Source: Crotophaga sulcirostris
Lineage: Eukaryota > Chordata > Aves > Cuculiformes > Crotophagidae
NCBI GenBank assembly: GCA_013397455.1
Contig: VYZB01000035.1
Coordinates: 2,183,756 to 2,247,755 of the forward strand
Length of the DNA stretch: 64,000 bases
Direction: 5' to 3'
In this document: positions 25,791 to 38,374 of the stretch, in pieces
Layout of the letters: every line of letters begins with the position of its first letter
Position numbering within the stretch: the first letter of the stretch is position 1
Made by a program: the position numbers and the translations under genes
The notes under the pieces: model-generated
What the model was told of the DNA's origin: nothing
Database searches by the model: none
What the model saw: the letters and a program-made list of their open reading frames with translations, nothing else

Positions 25791-27269
25791 CATTCACTGT
25801 TTATGCCCACTTACAGAAAGCCAGCCAATTCAACTCAACAGAACTCGTGGCAGCAACTGGCAGAAACCGATTCCTTTGTTGTTGTTGGATTTGGTTTCCT
25901 CAGCTGGTTAAAACAACCCAGAGGGTTAAGGGGGAGGGGGATTTAGGGGTCAAACAAGTGTCAAAAAAAGGAGATTACACAAGCTCGTCACTAAAACAAG
26001 GAGTAAGGCAGATACATGTAGAGGGAGGTTAGAGCCTGGAGTGTTGAGCATGGGCAAGCATACCATATGTTTTGCTAGGTTTCCTACTTCCAGCTGCCCA
26101 TAGGTCTCCAATGCAAAAATCACATATACCATCCCATCAAAGTTGCCAACATCATCTGCTTACAGTCAGAATGGTCCACCTGGCAAAGGCACAAGTGTCA
26201 TAGGTAGCTAACAAACTGCAACTGTTCTTTAAAGAGAGATTTTAAGTATAGCTGCCCTGATACTGTCTCTAGGGTTGAGCATGAAGTGCTAGCATCTCTC
26301 AACTCAGAGTCAAATCAAGAGGCCAAAAGCATTATGCAGCAGTTTTGCACTGCTTGCATCCTACCAGCTACAGACAAAAGGAACTGAAAAACACCAACTT
26401 TATCACCACGTTTTTCACTAGCCTAAGAAGAGAGAGACATTGTCAGCACCTTCTCATACAAGACAACTCTACGTAGTGTTTACACGCATTTAATGTCCAC
26501 ATATCAGATTCCAGGGAGGGTGCAGTTCAACAGTGAGTAGTTTGTCCTTGAGTGGCAAGTGAGGTCTTCAATCTAGCAGTGACTGTGGCACCCATGCACC
26601 AATGTGCTTTAGTTTTGTTCTTTATATAGTTCAGTTACATAGAAAACACTCACCTTCCAGCGCAGATTAATTTCATATAGAGTTAACTTGGCAGGCACAG
26701 TATTACCTATGCAAGTCCTGAGAGAGCCTTCATTTTATAACAGTTGTGGAACTTATTCACATGCCATAGTACCTGTTTTAAATGAATCTACAAGTGTACT
26801 GCAATCCAGGAAGAGATCCATGTTGTGCTACAGTGGGATACTTGAACCGTATCAACATCATTTTGATCCTGTTAGCTCAGCTTCTTGCTTGTTCACAGCA
26901 CTCTCACTAAGGTGAACAATCACATTCTGGTGACGGAGATAATCACCTTCAAATCAGGATAAAGATCAGTTATATTTTGTAAAACTAAATCACTGCTGAG
27001 AATTTGCTGCAAGGTACTCTAATAATACATCTCCTGGACTAGCCAAGAAGATAGAGCTAGGTTTTAGTACTGGCTTTGTTTTGAAGGTCTCAATTTGACA
27101 CTCCATTTTGCAAACACTGATGACTGATGTCATGTTGTTTAGAAGGTACACTAAGACCTACTATACTACTATAGACCTACTATACTAAGTCTAACATAGC
27201 TATCCAGAATAACCCCTAAGTGATCTCTTTCTACTGTGCAATGCCCTTGTAACCAGCCAACATTTTCAC

Positions 27270-28255
27270 TGTCTACAGGAATGGCTCAAATGAACAAGCT
27301 TTAAGAGTCAGTATAAGTGCCAGTGCTCCACATTTTCCAAGCTCTAATCAGTGTTTCCCCTTCAATCCATACAGTATGGTTATCTATGCTGATGACATCT
27401 GCCTGGGTATCTAATCTCAATCCTTTTCGAATCCTGAGGGAACCACGAATTGCAAACTGGCACTTAGAGCAGACTCTTACTGCAGTTGGCATATTTTCCA
27501 TCTCTAGTAATGCTTTTGCAATTCAGTAGCAGAGTGTTTCCAAAAAAAAGAGCTCTACCAAAACAATCCACATCTGTTCTCTCTCAGCATCACTCTCAGT
27601 AGGTCTCTGACTTACCACAGCCATCTGATAAAATTGGATGCAACACACTCCCCCCAAGCCCCAGAATCACAATAATAGTCTACACAGTAGCAATATTGAA
27701 TCTACCCAGGGATCACTCATCGTCTCTGGACATCTGCTCTTCAGTGCTGCTACTCCACAGCCTGAATATCGTGTACCACTCCAATCCCACCTACCTTACA
27801 TGTAGTTAGCCATCATGCGACTCCACACTACTATGAGTGTCATTTCAGACTACAGATGGCATCGCTACCCCAGCTGCTACTGCTGAGTCATACTGCTCAG
27901 TCATTTGCTCACTTTGAATACACATTTGCTAAAATAGTCACAAAGACTGAAAGCTCATCTGACTTATTGTGCCCAGATCTGTTTTGGTATCAAACCTCAA
28001 ATTTTTCTTACTGCCAGCTTTGTCACATTGCTGGTTGTCAGAGGCAACTCACTAGAAAAAGATAAAATATCACTTGGCAACTTCAGGATGCTCCCAAATC
28101 ATCTTTGCGCTGGCCAGAGAGGTCCTTGGTGCAGGGAGGCATCGTGGGACCCAGTTGGATTCCAGCGGAGTGAAGGGGCTGGCACATCTGCCTGCAGGCA
28201 CAGCAAACTGCAGCCTCCCAGAGGACAGGCCTCAACCCAGAGCGGTCACAGGCTA
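27270..28255 (+). mobile_element. Degenerate non-CR1 LINE relic (YADD-type reverse transcriptase)
   Basis: One plus-strand frame from about 27361 to 27762 has only a few stops and gives the blocks FNPYSMVIYADDICLGI (YADD at 27385-27396), LSITLSRSLTYHSHL (27583-27627) and SALQCCYSTA. After one extra base at 27763 the next frame continues EYRVPLQSHLPYM, a stop, then MRLHTTMSVISD. The order and spacing match jockey/I-like non-LTR reverse transcriptases, where these blocks are YADD, LGVTLDRTLTY, ALALCYSxAEYxxPVW and MRIISG. They do not match CR1, which has FADDTKL and is present elsewhere in this window. The GC-richer 28090-28255 with PPRGQASTQSGHRL could be the PRxxWxxLNRxRTG block near the C-terminus, less surely. 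The copy is old and broken; clade assignment is open. Confidence 0.7.
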
Positions 28256-31200
28256 ATCCAAGAAATTTCACTTCTAAAACTGCTGCAGCTTGGTTTGTGT
28301 ATATGTATCAACTATAATAATGAAATTTGGAACTTGATTACTGGAAATATTTTGCTACTTTCCTCCTAATCCATCTACTTTAACAAACTCAGTATTACTA
28401 AATTCAATCCATAGACTTGGGAATTAGAAAATCCTGAAGAGGAAAAGTGCTAGAAATAAAAAGTATTAATTTGTTAACAGGGAACACAAAATTAAATGAG
28501 CTTGACTACCAGAATATATTTTAATTCCTTTAGCACTCAGACAAAAGCACACACTCCCCAATCCATCGTCATACTTTGTAGAGAAAGTGTCAGCCAAGGT
28601 TCTCAAATATTATTCGAACCTGGTGACTACCCACTACAGTATGCTTATGCAATTGATAACACTAAAAACAATGAGAGACAGTCAGTCTTCACTGACTCTG
28701 GACCAAATAACAACCACTAGAAGTTAGGATCCCACCTAATCTTCAAAAATTCTTTAGCACAGTAAGAATAGTGCTACTAGGATTCAGTGGGTTTAATGAA
28801 AAGCAACTTTCGCCAGGCTGATAAAGCAAGGAAATTCCCACCTCATGGGATCATCCTTATATTTGTACATTGTACGGAGGAAATGTAAAAGATTATACTA
28901 ACCCTACACCACCAATACAAATCATTCTAATTGTCTTTCAGTATTTCCAAAAAGTAACAGTTAAGACAGAAGGAGACAAGAGGACAAAAGAAGAACTTTT
29001 TCCTTAGGCCAAATAGCTTTTAGTATCAATGCTACTCTGATGAGGGCTTAAAATTTTGTGTTTTCTTGTTCTCAGGAACAAGCAGACATCTTCAACCTTT
29101 GATGCAGTAATTTATTTCTTTGCTGCTTTTAGGTCTAGCAAACCAGGAACTCACAATTCCCATTTCAGAAAGTAAGCAGTGGAGGATCTAATTTGAGTTG
29201 CTTTTAAATTATACGGTCGTAAATGAATTAACATTATGTTTATTCAATCAACATGTTCAGGTCACCTTTAAACCTCCTGCTACTGATTCATATGCTAGAC
29301 TAATTGCTTCAGTTTCATTTTTCTTTCCTCTGAAGAGGAAATTCATATTTGTAGCTGCAGACCTTGAAGAGCAGGAGGACAAACTTACTTTTTTGATTCT
29401 TTTAAAGTCTCAAAACAGTGTTCGGTTTTTACTATTTCCAGAAAAAAAAAAAAAGCTAGGTTCTTCAGTTTCTAATTTTTCTATTCAACACACAATTTGC
29501 CATTTAAAAAAACTTACGGTCAATTTATAATTCTAAGTACTTTTAAATATTAGATTAGACAAGATGAATATCAGAAACCTAATAGGAACATGAAAACCCA
29601 TTAAAGAACCTGTCACTTAGGAACTGCAAATGGCATCACTGTCATCAAAGCCCACACAGCTAGCAGTGACAGATAAATTATTCCAGCTGGCCAGTGACTA
29701 TGTTAAGCCCCCCAAAACTGTCACCTCACTGACATCCAAAATTCATCAGTGAATTACCATAAAGTGGTCATATTCTAAGGTAACCACGGGAGTACCTCTG
29801 ATTTAGACCCTTTACCAGCTGACATTTCACAATGTTATTTCATCATGAAAATTAAATGCTCTTACATTTCTACAAGATGCAAACACTGGTGCTCTAACCT
29901 ATAAGTAACTAGCTGACAAAAAGAGTCATCATAATTTTGGACAAATACACTAACTGACCTATGGGAGGGAGCACTGAACATTGCTGCTAATGTAAAGAAC
30001 TCAAGAAGGAGAAAGTGTCATTTCAAGAAGAGTAGGAAGCCAAGGAGCACCACTGGAGTGACACAATTCTGCCCTAGGACAGAACCCTGCTGCAGAGTTG
30101 TCTCATCATCTGTGCCTAAAACATGTAAAAGCAATGTGAAATAGGCTTTAGCTGTTACTCAGGATTAAATACAGTATGAATACGAAAATGCAGATTGCTG
30201 CTAAATTTACAAGAACTTCTTGACACAGATTTTTTTTTTTTGGAGTCAAAATGTTATACACACAAGGGCTATTTACACACATGTTAATGCTTCTAATGTA
30301 GCAGCCTGCAACTCAGGCTGTTAAAAATAGAAGGGAATGGGTAGGAGGGGAAGAGCTCCTCTTAATCAGCAGCATCTTATTTTAAATGAAAAGGATGAAA
30401 GGATGAAAATGAAAATTAAGAATAAGTATTGAAATGTGAAAGAGAAGGATAGCAGTGAATAAGCATGAGATGTTATACTATTTTTTTCCAAGCCAAAAAA
30501 AAATACTTGATATTGAATTCTTTTTAAATAAGCCATCAATACAAATCAAACAGAAAGAATACTTGGGAAAAATCAATAAAAAATATTTCTAGTTAGAATC
30601 ACTGTTGCTCATTACTTATGACAAATTATCACGATAAAATGTCAAACTTCCAAATTAAGAAGCAAATATGTGCTTTCTGAGGAAGCTATAAAATAGGGTG
30701 GATTAACAATTCCTAAATAATCAGAGGTTTGCCTCACAGTTCATCTCTGAGCCCATGATACATCATAATGTTCGCTGCCTTCAACTACTGCAACAGCTCC
30801 TTGCTGGGCCACTGCTGTTACTAATCAGTTTTTCTGGAGCTTCAGAACATTAAATTTCCAGTGTTGATGGGTCACTGCCATGCTTTCAGCTATGCATCCG
30901 TTATTTATTATAGCTTCACAATTTGCTAGCTCAGGAAAGAGCAGCAGACAGCTTTGAATTGATAGAAATAAAAAAGGACCAATTTTTTCCTTTATTTATA
31001 TTTTTATGGAACTACATAAAATTTACTTATATATTCTAAATGCTTAGCATGTTTGGATATCATGCCACAAGTACAAAACCTTCCTGGAAGAAAGTGAGAA
31101 TGTGAAGTTTCCACTACACACAGGAGCATCAATATAATCACATACTTCACCACCCATCCTTCTGGCTACTAAGTCAAGGCAACTGACTGGGTCTTTAAAG

Positions 31201-31334
31201 GTCTGAAACGCAACTTGCTCTACACTTAGCACTTCCTTTTTGCTTATTATGCAGAAAGAGAAAAGCACAAATTTGGAAGCAAAGCCATTACCAAGGAGTA
31301 AGCATTACTTTCTATCGAAGTTCCACAATATCTC
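28256..31334. other. Intronic sequence with no recognised gene
   Basis: AT-rich intron with a T-run at about 30230-30241 and A-rich stretches. The 110-codon plus-strand ORF at 29198-29530 shows no domain. Confidence 0.7.
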
Positions 31335-34279
31335 TCTGGGGTGTGCTGGGGACACTGCAGCACAGTTGGAGTCCTGTGGAGATGAGCAGAGGGCTCCTGA
31401 GATAGTAAGAATCAACAAGGAAACCTCCAAGGAACACCTTAAGGGAAATAAGGGGTATTCCACCAAGAAGGTAATACGCCCAACTGCCCAGCTCAAGTGC
31501 CTCTACACAAACACATACAGCTTGGGCAACAAACAGGAGGAGTTGGAAGCTACCATGCTGCTAGAAAGCTACAATCCGGTTGTAGTTTATAAAACTTGGT
31601 GGGACAAATCCCGTAACTGGAGTGTGGCTACTCATGGCTACAGGTTGTTCAGAAGGGACAGGCAGGGAAGGAGGGGCGGAGGCATTTGCCTCTATATAAG
31701 GAAATGGATTGAGTGGGAAGAGCTGTCTCTGAAGAACAGCCACAAACAAGTTGAAAGCTTATGGGTGAGAATAAAAGACCAAGTCAACGAAAGGAACCTT
31801 GTGGTTGGTGTCTACTAAAGGCCATCAGATCAAGGGGAGCCTGCTAGTGAAGCCTTCTACCTCCAGCTATAGGAGGCCTGAAGTTTGCAAGCTCTCATCC
31901 TACTGGGGGACTTCAACAATCCTGACATCTGCTGGAAAAGCAGCATGGCAAACTACATGCAATCTAGGAGACTCCTAGAGTGCATAGATAACAACTTCTT
32001 AACACAGGTAACAGACAGCCCTACCAAAGGGGATTCAATACTGGATCTGATGGTCACCAATGCAAGAGAGCCCATCAGTGACATCAAGATCGGAGGCAGC
32101 CTAGGTTGCAGTGATCACGCACTGGAAGAGTTCAAGGTCCTGAGGGACAAAGGACAAGCAAGGAGTATAGTTAGGACCCCAAATTTTAGGAAAGCAAACT
32201 TCCAGCTCTTCAAGGAGTTAGTCAGTAGGACCCCCTGGGAAATGGTCCTCAGGGATAAGAGAGCAGTACAGAGGTGGCAAATATTTAAGGATGCTTTCCA
32301 CAGAGTGCAAGAGTGCTCAGTCCCAGATGTAGGAAATCAGGCAGGGAAGGGAAGAGACCAGTGTGGCTGAGTAGAGACCTGCTGGTCAAACTGAAAAACA
32401 AGAGAGGACTGCACAGGCAGTGCAAGCAGGGACAGGTAACCTGGGGGGAGCATAGGGATGCTGCCCAGTTGTGTAGGGATGGGGTCAGGAAGGCCAAGGC
32501 GCAGCTGGAGCTGAACTTGGCAAGAGAAGCAAAGAATAATAAGAAGGGCTTCTACAGGTACGTCAACCAGAAGAGGAAGGTTAAAGAAAAAAACCATACC
32601 CCCATTGATGAACAAAAATGGTGACCTTGTATCAACAGACGGGGGAGAAGGTTAAGGTACTCAACAACCTCTTTGCCTCAGTCTTCACTGACAACTGCTC
32701 TCCCCATGCCTCTGAGGTCAAGGAACAATAAGATAGGGACCAGGGGGTACAGCACCTCCCACTGTAAGGTAAGATCAAGTTCATGACCACCTAAGGAATC
32801 TGAACATATACAAGTCTATGAGACCTGACAAGGTGCATCCCAGAGTCCTGAGGGAATTGGCTGATGTGGCTGCCAAGTCACTCTCCACAATATTTTAAGA
32901 GTTATGGCAGTCAGGGGAAGTCCTTGGTGACTGGAAGAAGGGCAACACTGTGCCCATTTTTAAAAAGGGTACAAAGGAGGACCCTTGGAACTACTGACCT
33001 GTCAGCCTCACCTCCGTGCCCTGGAAGATCATGGAACACATACTCCTTGAAGCCATGCTAAAGCACATAGAGTACAGGGAGGTGATTCCAGACAACCAGC
33101 ATGGTTTCACCAAGGGCAAGTCCTGTCTGACTAACCTAGTGGCTTTCGATGATGGGGTGACCACATCAGTGGACATGGAAAAAGCTATGGGTGTAATCTA
33201 TGTGGACTTCTGTAAAGGATTTGACAGTCCCCCACAACATCCTTCTCTCTAAATTGGAAGGATATGAATTTGATGGGTGGACTGTTTGATGGATAACTAA
33301 TTGGTTGGATGGTTGCATTCAGAGAGTAGTAGTCAACAGCTCCATGTCCAGATGGAGACTCATGACAAGTGGTTTCCCTCAGGGGGTTCATACTGGGACC
33401 AGTGCTGTTTAATATTTTCATTAATGATATTGACAGCATGATTGAGTGCACCCTCAGCAAGTTTGCAGACGACACCAAGTTGAATGGGGCAGTGGTCACA
33501 CCAGAAGGATGAGATGTCATCCAGAGGGACCTGGACAAGGTGGAGAAGTGGGCCTGTGTGAACATCATGAGGCTCAACAAGACCAAGTGCAAGGTCCTAT
33601 GCCTGGGTTGCGGCAACCCCTGGTATCAATACAAGATGAGGGACAAAGTGATTAAGAGCAGCCCCTGCAGAGAAGGACTTGGGGATATTGATTGACGAGA
33701 AGCTCAACATGAGCTAGCAATGCGCGCTCGCAGTCCAGAAGGCCAACTGTGCCCTGGGCTGCATCAAAAGAAGCACTGCCAGCAGGGCAAGGGAGGGGAT
33801 TCCCCATCCCTACTCTGCTCTTGTGAGACCCCACCTGGAGTATTGTGTCCAGTTCTGGAAGTCCCAACATAAGGAGGATATGGAACTATTGGAGTGGGTC
33901 CAGAGGAGGGCTGTGAAGATGATCAAAGGGCTGGAGTTCCCCTTCTATGAGGGCAGGCTGAAAGAGTTGGGGTTGTTCAGCCTGGACAAAAGCCGACTCC
34001 GGGAGGGCACCTCACAGTGGCCTTCCAGTACCTGAAGGGCCTACAGGAAAGCTGGGGAAGGAAATTTACAAGGGCAAGCAGTGATAGGACGAGAGGGAAT
34101 GACTTTAAACTGGAAGGGGGAAGATTTAGGTTAGACATTAGGAAGGTGTTCAAGGCCAAGCTGGATGCAGTCTTGAGCAACCTGATCTAGTGGGAGGTGT
34201 CCCTGCCCATGGCAAGGGGGTTGGAACTAGATGATCTTTAAGGTCCCTTCCAGCCCAAACCATTCTATGATTCTATAAT
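31335..34279 (+). mobile_element. CR1 LINE, about 2.9 kb, ORF2 broken, 5'-truncated
   Basis: Largest element in the window. The endonuclease part shows TNTYSLGNKQEEL (CR1: TNARSMGNKQEEL), TWWD at about 31594-31605, GDFNNPDICW at 31906-31935 and SDHAL at 32110-32124. The reverse transcriptase part shows [16 protein letters not shown] near 33090-33140 and the catalytic FADD at 33462-33473, followed by TKLNGAVV. Next come NIMRLNKTKCKVL and the C-terminal RGNDFKLEGGRFRLDIRK. The 3' UTR ends with ttccagcccaaaccattcta and tgattctata. Several stops and frameshifts break ORF2, and most of the ORF1 region is absent. In the endonuclease the usual TETWWD reads YKTWWD, so the catalytic Glu is lost. The 5' boundary is approximate. 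It lies antisense to PTPRK. Confidence 0.95.
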
Positions 34280-36344
34280 ACACGAGCTGACAGGGAACCA
34301 AAAAGCTTTGATAGCACACACACCATTCTTACAGACCTCTCCATTTTTATTTTTTCTTCCAATGTAGCTCTTACGATCGTCTTTCATCTTATTTGTCTGT
34401 ATGCTAAGAATTGTAATCTTCCTTCTATAATTTATTATTTAAGTAGTAGCAAACAAAATGCAAAAATATGAAATGGAGAATATCTGGGGTTTATTCTATC
34501 CAACAAGCAAAATGTGGTCACCTAGAACAGCAATTTCTCATCCTAGAGACCATTAGCAGCTGGCATTAGCTTTTGATTAAAAGGTTAGTATAGATTCAGC
34601 CTAGAAGTGAAGACACATTGACCAACTGCTAACGAATAGCAACAAGCAAGAAAGAGTTCTCAGGTTCTTATGTATGACCAACAAATAAGGTTTTATCTAA
34701 ACAATACATTTAAGACTTTTTGTCAATTATAGAAGTGTTTACTGATATTTATCTCTCCTCTCCAGAAGACATTTTTTGAGATGCAAATTCCATGTCTTAG
34801 CAACTTCAGATGCGTACTATTCCAATTGTAAAAGTTTAAAAACTTTAGAGTTTTAAGTAAAGTGGGACTATTTTTGGTGTTGGGGGGTGGAGGTGTTGCA
34901 CTAAAAATTTGCCAGGAAAAAAAATTAGAATTCTAAATCTAAAATCTAAAAGCAGCAAGAATAGAAGTGTCCAGTACAAGCACTGTAGTTGTGAGTTGTT
35001 ACATTTTTCTCTTTGACAGTCAGCATTTAAGGAATGAGACAGTCTGAACAGATCAGTCGTTTTGGTTTCTGAGAATAGAACCTGGCTAGTAGAGTAAAGT
35101 ACAATGAGTCTAATTATGTCCTTTATTAATTAAACTGCATATGCAAATTAAGGTTTGTCACCATTACCTGAAAACCATCTACTCTCACACTGATGTGCAA
35201 AGCCCACTAATTACTGAAATCTACAATTGTTTTTTTCAAGAAACAAAGTCAAGTCCAGGAAGAACAGTGAAATCTTCCTCTAAAAAGCACAATCATAAAG
35301 ATTCCCTTTTCTAATACAAAAAACTGCCTTCCCATCATCAAATACATGTTCCAGTTACTGCATCCTAAGTAACACACAAAAAATTAATCCCTGCTCTCCA
35401 AAATTAGGTGGGTTCCTCATTAACTACTTATCAGAGGGATGAAACAGTCGTGCTCACTTCAGCCATGCGCGCACAGCCCTAATGCCTCCCTGTAGGCTCT
35501 CCTCCAGTTTCTGCCATTTCGTGCAACCACAGAACATTAGGTTATGGGAAGCAGTGATTTGTTAGGTTCACTAGACACAGTCAGCCCGTCCACACTGGGC
35601 AGACTCACTCTGCCCTGGCTCCACAGCAGATGTAAGTTTGCCCTGCCAGCACTCTGAGCCACTGGAAAGCTTTGTAACTGTGTTAACACCATTGCCAGCC
35701 TGAACTAAAAAGCCCTGCTTGGAAAGAAATCTTATTAGCCTGGTCTGAGCACTGTACTGGGTCAGCACAGCTCCTAGATGAGAGCTAATGTGATGCTCCT
35801 CAAGGTCAGAGCATACTGCCTGTCTGCTGCAAAACACTTTACAGGCATAGCCAGTATCAGTCATCTGCGTAGAAAAACCTGCAGCAGAAAGCTGCCATCA
35901 ATTCTGAAAAGACTGTAACAGCTTATACTAGAAATTAAAGCAGGAAAAAAAAATGTTCATTTGAAATGCAGTATGTTAAACATTCCTATGAAAATAAGAC
36001 ATCATTTTAAGTGAGTAAGATGAAATCATGAAGCCAGTAAACAAAAATAGTTCTGTATCAGAGCCCAGTCAAAAATGTTTCCAGTCATGGTGACTTTGAG
36101 TTTTGCTTTTCATAGAGAAGGTATTGAGAAAAAGCCTCAAACAAAAGTTATGATACTTCCTTGCCATAAGGATGTCATGCTTTCCCATTGTAAGCATCCT
36201 TCCCCATCAGCAGGAGAGCCAAAATTAAACATTCTCCTCAAAGTCGTAAAACATCCTGACAAAGTCTGCCACTTCAGAAAAAAGTGAGTCTCACTGGAGC
36301 AAAAGGCCAATGTAATGCAGAAAACTAGCCAGATTTACATTACC
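34280..36344. other. Intronic sequence with no recognised gene
   Basis: AT-rich intron. 35440-35870 is more GC-rich and carries a 97-codon minus-strand ORF (35571-35864) without a recognisable domain. Confidence 0.65.
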
Positions 36345-36412
36345 AATAGTGTCAGTGGAGGGAAGTGAACCCTGACAACCCCAATACAGAGTACTGTGCT
36401 ATCAGTTAAATA
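36345..36412 (-). mobile_element. Possible tRNA-derived SINE relic (MIR-like)
   Basis: On the minus strand the order is ttaactgatagcac, gtactctgta, ggttgtcagg, gttcacttcc, ctccactgacac. The GGTTCACTTCC at 36371-36361 is one base from the Pol III B-box (GGTTCRANYCC), and TTTAACTGATA resembles an A-box region. The order and spacing resemble MIR-type SINEs (agcac..actctgg..ctgggttcgaatcc..ctgccac). The match is short and diverged. It could also be a decayed tRNA pseudogene or chance. Confidence 0.35.
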
Positions 36413-38300
36413 CCAGATTTATGAACAAATCTTCTGTCAGAACAGTTCTGCAGGTCTGACCTAAATTTATACGCAATTCAAGGCAACTTAAACTAAATTT
36501 AGTAGCAGATAAATGCATCAAATAGACATCATCTGCATTTATTTCTTGAATTACCACTCTCAAATTTGTGTTCACACCTACAGATCATTTTGACCTTTAA
36601 GAAGACGAGCTTGAAAACCACATACTGTACTGAAACAAGAAGAAATACATGCAAAGTGATTTTAAATCCAGAGTTGTATATGAACAGCTCCAAGTAGAAC
36701 AAGAAATTCCTAATGTGTTTGAAGAGCAATAAGCAGTGTCTTAACACTGCAGTCTGGGGGCATTTTAGCAAGCTATTTCAACTGAAAACAGGTCAGACAA
36801 ACCAGTGCGATTTGAAGAAAGGAGAGCATGATCTACACTACTGCTCCAACCAGTTTTATAACTGGTTAGAATATTCTCAGTGTGTAGAGCCCAAAGGCAA
36901 AATAATCCATCTTAAATACCCTAGGAAGAAATTAAACAGTGATATTCAAGCTGCTGCTTCTACTGGCACCAGCCATAGATTTCCAGATCCAGTCCTGCCA
37001 GTACATGTAATGAACATAAATAGGAAAAAAATACTCTAACCAACAATAACAAAAAAAATTGATGAAATTATAAAAACATCAGAAGAGTCATCATGCCATA
37101 GATTAAGAACAGAAAAACAAAAATGTACCCGATCACTTTAAAGACATACTTTAATTTTAACAAGTAAATGTAATTTCTATACCTCAAAATAAGATTTCTT
37201 CTTGGGAGGGAGGAGGGGAAGGTAGGGCAGGATATGACTGACAGTTCTTTACATGGAAGAATTCAATTAAAAGATTAATAATGCCCCATTGACAACAGAA
37301 AATTTTGAAGTGTATAATTTTTGGATTTCACCATGTTTTTTAAAAACTGCCTTTCCATGTTTCTTCTAATACTTCTTAAATAACATGTCTAGAACTGCAG
37401 CATCTAAGGAACAGTTATTAAAGTAGAGTCTGCGCAGCTGACAGTCTTTTGTCCAACACACTGGCACTACATGTCTCACAGCAGATTGTTTCAAAGCAAA
37501 GACCACTTCCACAGCAGCTAATCAAATTCCAGAAAGCTGAAGTATTTTGATAGCCACAACATCGCTTGAAAGACAAGACATCAGGGGGGAACACAACATA
37601 GAAAAAGAATTTTTTGCTCTATATCAAAACACTCTTCAAGTATTTAATTAGTACATTAGGTCCTAATCAGGGCCCACTACATCTTTGTCTTCATAGTTAT
37701 GTGACTAAATCCAAACATAATTACATTTCCTTCCTCTACGTTGTGAACTTCTTGAATGAAGAAGCCCTTCCTTGCCATTTCCATCTCTGAGTGACCGGGT
37801 TTACTTCACACATGTGGACGAATCAGATGAGAAAGTTTCAGTTTAAGCCATGATAAAGATAAGAAAAGGTAGCCTACAGAAGTTAAATAATATTCTGAAA
37901 TTATAATCGCTTCACCATGGCGAGTCTCTACATTATAGCTGTGCACTTTGGGTTTTTAACATCTGGTATATTGCTGTTGCTATATGAGACTACCTTATCT
38001 CACACAAACTACTTCCAAAAGCATCTGGAGAAGACAGAGTTAATTGAATATTCAACAGCATCGCTTATAGCGCAAGTGTAACATTTGAAGAGCATTCATT
38101 GCAGCACAAGTCATCAGCCATGCAAAGTGGTTCACAATTGGAAAGTCCCACCTGGAATCACAATAGATCTGTACTAAAGCTCTGCCAAACTTTGCTTCAT
38201 CCTGGCATCATTCTCTGTATCCATATCAAAAGTTAATCTCCTTCCTTTGTTTTTAATAATCCTCCTTACTTTACATATATGCAAGTGTTTTTCAACTTCA

Positions 38301-38374
38301 TATCCATGTTTCACATTATGTGTTATTTTTCACTATATCCATGTTTCACATTATGTGAGTGTTATTTTTCACTT
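38301..38374. repeat. Tandem duplication of about 35 bp
   Basis: Copy one is at 38301-38335 and copy two at 38336-38374. Both contain tatccatgtttcacattatg and ttatttttcact. The second copy has a 4-base insertion (gtga type) in the middle. Confidence 0.85.

Larger units (their letters stand above)
22462..27269. other. Intronic sequence with no recognised gene
   Basis: Mostly unique-looking AT-rich intron. It includes a possible CR1 tail remnant at 23444-23458, a G-rich cluster at 24517-24541 and a pyrimidine-rich stretch at about 25330-25790. No exon or RNA gene was recognised. Confidence 0.65.

Noticed and set aside
29198..29530. 110-codon plus-strand ORF
   Set aside because: Low-complexity F/L/K-rich translation of AT-rich DNA with a long Lys run from a poly(A) stretch. 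No family resemblance.
31240..31818. 192-codon plus-strand ORF that could look like a host gene
   Set aside because: Its TNTYSLGNKQEEL, TWWD and GGGICLYIR blocks are CR1 endonuclease. It is part of the CR1 element at 31335-34279, preceded by unrelated sequence.
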